From Epiperipatus broadwayi (taxonomy: Eukaryota > Onychophora > Udeonychophora > Euonychophora > Peripatidae): DNA of 64,000 nucleotides. Where the stretch lies: positions 157,116-221,115 of the forward strand of contig JAQFVV010000446.1 in NCBI GenBank assembly GCA_028023455.1, in the 5' to 3' direction. The translations under genes and the position numbers were made by a program. Below the pieces are notes generated by a model. That model worked only from the letters and a program-made list of their open reading frames with translations. It made no database searches and was not told the origin of the DNA. This document shows positions 58,263-64,000 of this stretch, piece by piece (the first letter of the stretch is position 1; every line of letters begins with the position of its first letter).

Positions 58263-58679
58263 GATAGATGAAAGCAACCCAATCCATAAAGGAATTTAAA
58301 TTCGATTTGTCAAACCAAAGAATAACTACCAATGTAGTGCAGTCAAGTTATATTACTATGTGACAGCTTTTATCCGAATGTTTGCAGCTGATACTGGTAA
58401 GTCTTGGACTTTCGAGAGTCCATGTGATTATAAAACCATTGCTTCTGCTCATGAGGTATTAATTGTTCCATTGCAACTGTGCTACATAAGAGACTTTGTC
58501 ACTTGGAGTTCTAACTGAGAAAAAATTGGTATATCTACATACCCTTGTAAATGTAGATAAATTTTTTATTGGATGCAAATCTAAGCTTGAGGATGAAGAA
58601 GGTTTTTCTTGATCAAAAGTGCCTAGTACCAGTGCTAATTTTATTATAAAATCAAAAATATGAAAATATGACTAAGCAT

Positions 58680-58785
58680 TGAAATCAAAGCGAAAGTATT
58701 AAAATAAAATATCTTCAGAGCAAGATTTAATGATTAATATGTGTCCTAGAAATGTTTTATTTTAATACTTTCATTTTGATTCTAT
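58680..58785. repeat. Inverted repeat, about 28-bp arms
   Basis: AAATCAAAGCGAAAGTATTA and AAATAAAAT (to 58710) are complemented by ATTTTATTTTAATACTTTCA and TTTTGATT (58754-58783), with two or three mismatches and a loop of about 45 nt. Confidence 0.65.
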
Positions 58786-59403
58786 TTTAGAATGAATAAA
58801 AAATATATTTGATGTCTTATATGGTTATTTATTTGATGGTCTATCTGCCAAACTACAGCGCTTCCTCCTAAGAGTGTGTGTTCCATAATTTGAGGCAATG
58901 CTAATCTAGAATATGCTTAAGTTAGCCATTATTAGTACCCATGTGTAAGCATGTAGCAAGAAAATATTGATGCTTGTTGTTTTATAGTATTGGGTCTTAT
59001 GATTGATATTGGTTTGATGATGATTAGCCAAAGATTTTATGTTTTTTAAACGGATACAAAGCACTGACTGTCAATGATTAATTGTAGCTGATGTTTTACT
59101 TATTATTTATACATTCTTTTGATGATAATTTTCTGATTATTATTCCAAACTTCATTCATTCAGTTACAAACAACACACTAATGTGTGGCCAGATTTATTA
59201 TAAGATGACAATAGGATTTTATAAAATATTCTTTGTGGATCTCTCTCCCTCTATATTTCCCATTCCATTACAATAAGCTAATCCAACTCTCATAGGAAAT
59301 TGTATTGTTGTATTTAAGCGTTTAGTCCTTAGTTGATTATTTTTTGTATAAGTTTTTTTAAAAATCTTTTTAAATTAACGCAATACATATATATTTATAT
59401 ATA
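58786..59403. other. No gene recognised
   Basis: AT-rich. The short frame at 59091-59276 has no recognisable domain. Confidence 0.5.
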
Positions 59404-59405
59404 AT

Positions 59406-59613
59406 AGGGAAAGTGTGCAGGAGTGGCGTGAAGAAGAGAAGCTAAAGATTGGGGAAGATGGATTGAACTTGGAAAGATCTTCATCTTGTATTGGATTGGT
59501 AATGGTTGATGATGATGATTAGTGTGCAGTGGTGACATGGAGAAAGAGAGAAGCTAAAGATTGGGGAAGATGGATTGAACCTGGAAAGGTGGATTGATAA
59601 TGGTTATTGATGA
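59406..59613 (+). repeat. Two RTE LINE 3' tail fragments in tandem
   Basis: AGTGTGCAGGAGTGGCGTGA ... GGATTGAACTTGG ... TAATGGTTGATGATGATGAT (to about 59519) is followed at once by a second copy, AGTGTGCAGTGGTGACATGG ... TAATGGTTATTGATGATC. Both match the RTE end (23391-23504) and start at nearly the same truncation point. Confidence 0.8.
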
Positions 59614-59654
59614 TCAATATTTAAGTAAGAAGTATGTATTCTATATTGGATTTA

Positions 59655-60668
59655 ATGTAATTTAGGAAAGGGATTTTGAAGTTAGACTTTTAAGCTCTCC
59701 ACAGTTATTCATTACATCTTATACAACCAACACACATGCTCACCTACATGTGAAAAAAAAAATCTTCTATGTAGGTATTTCATGCTGAACTAGCACTCAT
59801 CACTTGGTCCAGCTTAACATCTTTCCATATATATATATATGATCGGTGCTCAATTTACATTAAGCTAAGAAAATCTTCATACTTTAAATGTTTTTTTAAA
59901 AGTATTGGAACTGTCAATCTTCTCAACCCTCTAAGTTTTCAGCCATTCACATCATTGAAAATCTGATGATGGACACGCCCAAATCCTTTGTTAATGCCAA
60001 TATTATTGTCATGACTATGTTGACTTTAAGTTGCACTGGTCCATTTAAATACACAAAAGAGAGATGGGTAGGATACAGGTTGAATTTGTAATATTTTAAA
60101 TACAAGTATACTTTATATACCTGGAGTCTACATGTAATATATGGGATTTGAAAACAGACTTTCAAGTTCTCTTCAGCCATCCATTCTGTCCTATATGGGG
60201 TATTAATTTGAAGGCATTCTATTATCTAGTTTTTAATGATATGGATGGATGTGTAGAGTTGAAGGGTGGAGGAGACTGAAGCTTGTTCATTTAAATATAG
60301 AGCTTTGCTATTTTAATATAAAAATGAGTAAAGATTATATGTATATGTGTGTGAGATGATCTGAACCAACTTATGAGTGCTGGTTCACTTATCTTTTTCA
60401 AATATATGTGATCATGTGTATCAGTTGTATGAGATGAAGTGGATGGATTTGGGGAGCTTGAAAGTCTAAATCCTTTCCTAATATATATAATGATTTGAAT
60501 TCAGACTTTCAAGCAACCTTCAGCTATCAGCACATCTCATACTACTGATATGCGTGACCACACACGTGTAGAAAAAGATAAATAATCACCAATATATGTA
60601 TTTCATGCTGGACCAGCACTCATCATTTAGTCCAGATTATCATCTCCCACACACACACGCATATATAT
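59655..60668. repeat. Cluster of a short repeat in direct and inverted copies
   Basis: The unit contains a GACTTTCAAGCTCTCTTCAGC-like segment, a CAACACAYRTGMTCAC segment, GTATTTCATGCTGGACCAGC and a CA-rich/AT-rich end. Forward copies lie at about 59658-59840 and 60487-60680, and a partial copy at 60128-60190. A reverse-complement copy lies at about 60346-60477, directly facing the 60487 copy with about 10 nt between them, so a stem of about 130 bp can form. Confidence 0.65.
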
Positions 60669-60680
60669 ATATATATTGCT

Positions 60681-63600
60681 AGCGGTATGCCCCCTCTCAA
60701 CAAGATAAGTTAAGGCAGTCGCATCTCACTATAGTCAGACTTAAGGTCTTCATATAGGATGCCACGAATGATGTGATTTAATTTTGATATAAAACTATAT
60801 TTTGTTCCCAATAACTAATTTATTATTAAAAGAAAGTTATTATATCCAAACTACATCAAATCAATTTTCACCTTAATTAACTTTATCGTTATGCTCCAGA
60901 TTTCGGACTCGGGGAAGTTTAACACTACTCTCTTCAGGGGTTCCTATCCCAATATTTTAAACTAATATTAACAACGAATCTCTTGAAGACTTCATTTAAT
61001 ATAAAAAACATAATTATTTATTTAACAATTAAATAATTTAAATTTTTACAATATATATATAAAAATATTTATATATCCACCTCCTTATATTAAGAAATGT
61101 AAACATTCTCTTTGCTTACGGTAGATATATTTTCTAAACCTATAACACTACGATTGGGAGAGTTTACAAATATCACATATATTATTGGATAGTTTAAGCT
61201 ACTTCTAACTTTATTCTAACCAATGAGAAATTTTATTCAAATGGTCGCACATCCACGTTATGGATTGATTGTACTATATTTAATCTATATGGCATTTAAA
61301 CCCTTGCAGTTAAATTGCATGCCAATTATAACATTTTAAGGATGGATGATGGATGCTTCATCAGTCCCAGCTGATACCATTTCTGAAGCCTACTGGGATG
61401 ATGATGATGGTACAGAACATCTATAAACTTAATTCCCAGGGCGCCAAATTGCACCTTTAATAAAATATAATGGTTAAATCTCACTTCAATAATTTTTCAG
61501 TAATATTTAATGAATGGGTTAATAAATAATCAATCGATTCAGAGAATACTGAGAGTAATGCATTAACATCGGTCATATTAATATCTTTGGAAATTCTTGG
61601 TTGTTCTCCTTTTACTCCCCCATTCACCATCCTTAAAGCTACAATTAAAATTTTTATTCTAATTACAAGGTTCCATATCCATCTCCACCTCCTGATCCAT
61701 CACTCCGTCAACTTCACATCCATATGTCTATTACACTATTATTTATTTGACTATTAAAATTTACATTTTTGCTAGTTCATTTCCCCTTATAATCTCTTCT
61801 CAGGGTTTTTAGAATAATAATTAGGTGTGAAAATCAAATAAGCTGCGATAGATTATTGGTGATAAACACACTCATGATCACCTCCAAGGTGGTCTCGGTT
61901 GTCTTTAATGCAGTTTTAACATCTATTTACATTAAAGCTCAGAATAATTTAAGCGTAGTAAATTTTTTATAAACACATCATAAACATAGTCACGATTATA
62001 AAAAAATTATAAAAGTGCGTTTAGAGAGGGAGTTTGAATACAACGGATAGAAAGGATTTTATGCCCACCCTGCAATTGCTATCACTCAATACTATCTCTA
62101 TTCACAGTTTATACTTCAACAATATTAAATTATTGGGTAATTCTAAGTTTCTGAAATTAACCATTTTAAATAATTTTACCGGATATTAACGTACATGATA
62201 ACTCAAATATTGATAATAATATATTGATGTATGATTGGATTGGAAATATCTAGATAATAATAACCCACAAAACATGGAGACATACGCAAATTTTATTTAA
62301 AACAAATAACAAATTTTATTTGACAAACTACAATTCCATACATAAACATATACATTATATTTACACTTTGATTTTTATCTTAAATATAGTGAATACCAAT
62401 TTCTTCCCGTGTTCAATGCTTTCTCTTTTATTGCTGATTTGTTTTAGAGCTAATTTATCCCCTAATTGAATTTTAATTTTATTTAACGAATTTAAAATTA
62501 ATATTCCTTCGCAAATTTCTTAATCTTATCCTATCATCCTGATCGAAACATTCTTTTGCCCTAATCTTTACAACAGAGATATCTTATGAATAGTGAGACT
62601 AAGTAAATGCAAATAACTCAGCATCAAGATTAATCATCATCATAGTGCACACACTCTATACTCATGTTCTTATAACATAATAACATTTTAACAATATTAC
62701 CTTTACAGTGAAGTTCTCAGCTGGCTATGTAAATATTTATTAAATAATTTGATATACGCATTGCTTACGCTCAATCATTCGTAAGTTTTATTTAACCCTT
62801 AATTTCACATTTATTTAACTACTTTTAGCTCGAATGATAAATTAAATCTACAAAACAATATTCAAATACACTAATCGCATATACATTCTCTGTGTTCATT
62901 CTGACATTAAGTGAGTTTGCGACCTTGTATCCGACAATTATAATAATGCTTATCATGGCTATCTCTCATACACTCGTAAGGAATATCAAACATTAACATA
63001 TGAGGCAGGCAGTGACCTGAATAAAGAGACATTTTCACAAAGGTTGAGATATGCTAGGATTTTTATAGCTAGTCATACAAAAAAGCTTAGGTATACCAAA
63101 TACCTCTGGCCATCAAAATAAGAAACCTTCTTACAGTGTAGAGAATAATCAAGTGGGAAAACTCTTCCAAGTGTTGAAATACTTTATGAATATAGCATAT
63201 ATATCCTAGTGAGCTAGACTTCACTGGCTTTGTGGAGACTTTTTCTATCCACATACATACAGGTCAAAACATCAAATTATACAAGTAAAACTTTCATATC
63301 TTTAATATTCTTGTGATTAGTGCACTGAAATATGAGCCCATAAATTTTCCAAGCATTAATCAGCTTGTTTCTGGCCTTAAATCTATGATAACAATAATAA
63401 TAAACAATAAGAAATGTGTATTAAAATTTTAAAACTATTTCCATGCACTTTTATAATAAAATGATGATGTTGTAGCTCAATAAACAAGCAATTTATTTAT
63501 AAGTCTAAGCATTTGACAATAAACTTCTGATACTAATAATAATATCTCTAAATGGGTTTTTTTAAAAATTGATTGTAAAGCATTTTAAATAAGGCACATC

Positions 63601-63837
63601 AGAAGGACATTATATCAATTTCACCTACCCCCAAAATGACAATAATAGCAAAAGCATTTAAAATAAACATATTGCAAAATCATCTGATATCAATATCTCT
63701 ACCCCCAAAATAATACAATTGTAATTATAACATGAATTAATTTTAAAATAGATGATATACATGATGCACTATAGAGAAAAAATTCTTTTAGAGTAAATGT
63801 CCTACACACATAAAGAGCGAATAAAAAAAAATTATAC
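60681..63837. other. No gene recognised
   Basis: AT-rich. The part from 60690 to 62650 is a little less AT-rich with scattered CpG, but no LTR boundary, open frame or known repeat could be defined. A GATGATGATGATGG stretch at 61400 may be another LINE tail trace. Confidence 0.5.
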
Positions 63838-64000
63838 TTATATAGATTCTTTGGAAGTGTCACTCCAAGTTCCTGGTTTCCATTTTTCCCTTTTCCATTC
63901 CTCCTTAATCAGTTTATAAGAGCACATGAGTCCATGTATCAAAAAGTTCTTTTTGATGGGGTTTGATTTCTCTGCCATCAGATATACAATTTTATTTTGC
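63838..64000 (-). CDS. Possible exon or ORF end at the window edge
   Basis: The minus strand from the window end reads without stop for 53 codons to a TAA (63838-63840). It includes KIVYLMAEKSNPIKKNFLIH, GLMCSYKLIKEEWKREKW and KPGTWSDTSKESI. The three Trp codons, the Cys and the balanced composition look more protein-like than the surrounding AT-rich DNA. The start lies outside the window. It matches no family I recognise. A chance open frame or a retroelement fragment remains possible. Confidence 0.25.
   Translation of the reverse strand, partial: QNKIVYLMAEKSNPIKKNFLIHGLMCSYKLIKEEWKREKWKPGTWSDTSKESI

Overview
This is an AT-rich nuclear window from a eukaryote, most likely an invertebrate animal. 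The evidence is long non-coding stretches, abundant (AT)n and tetranucleotide microsatellites, tRNA-derived SINEs, and remnants of metazoan-type retroelements: Penelope-like elements (PLEs) with GIY-YIG endonuclease, RTE-clade LINEs with a GATGAT tail, Ty3/Gypsy elements and a ZBED-like hAT transposase. I cannot name the species. No host protein-coding gene could be supported with confidence. One short open frame at the right edge (63838-64000, minus) is the only weak candidate exon. There are no bacterial-style operons, CRISPR arrays or rRNA genes, and I saw no complete, convincing tRNA gene.

Layout, left half (1-20 kb). A decayed PLE on the minus strand (its GIY-YIG part at 1-831, its RT part at 17607-18046) appears to have been split by later insertions. 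These are a probable solo LTR (832-2667) and a large LTR element (2688-17605). The large element has near-identical direct repeats of about 3.2-3.4 kb with TG...CA ends, a tRNA-Lys-like primer binding site and a polypurine tract. It encodes one long charged protein with a 16-residue C-terminal repeat and has no recognisable pol. That protein's frame is interrupted by a second, much younger PLE on the minus strand, in the classic tandem arrangement of a 5'-truncated upstream copy followed by a copy with a complete N-terminus. A tRNA-derived SINE and more PLE debris follow.

Layout, middle (20-50 kb). A nearly complete RTE LINE (about 20205-23504, plus) carries a few disabling stops and frameshifts. 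A long quiet stretch follows, containing a 245-bp foldback and a tiny double-hairpin element. Then come a degraded Gypsy element (34.3-37.5 kb, plus), an antisense RTE relic (37.5-39.8 kb), a ZBED/hAT transposase relic (42.5-44.1 kb), a LINE C-terminal relic (44.3-44.7 kb), a third PLE endonuclease relic (45.8-46.1 kb) running into a 24-bp minisatellite, and a second Gypsy relic (47.0-49.65 kb). Four short tRNA-derived SINE copies, all on the minus strand, lie in this region. Each is flanked by a target-site duplication. One splits the Gag zinc knuckle of the first Gypsy element, one splits the hAT transposase and one splits the RTE relic.

Layout, right (50-64 kb). This part is mostly AT-rich sequence without genes, with RTE tail fragments, diverged tandem repeats and several inverted-repeat (foldback) clusters.

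The region is best read as a layered transposon graveyard. The genes do not form a pathway; they are parasitic elements inserted into one another, and the nesting gives a relative chronology. The most notable items are the large apparently non-autonomous LTR element with its repeat protein, the tandem young PLE inside it, and the very short SINE family.
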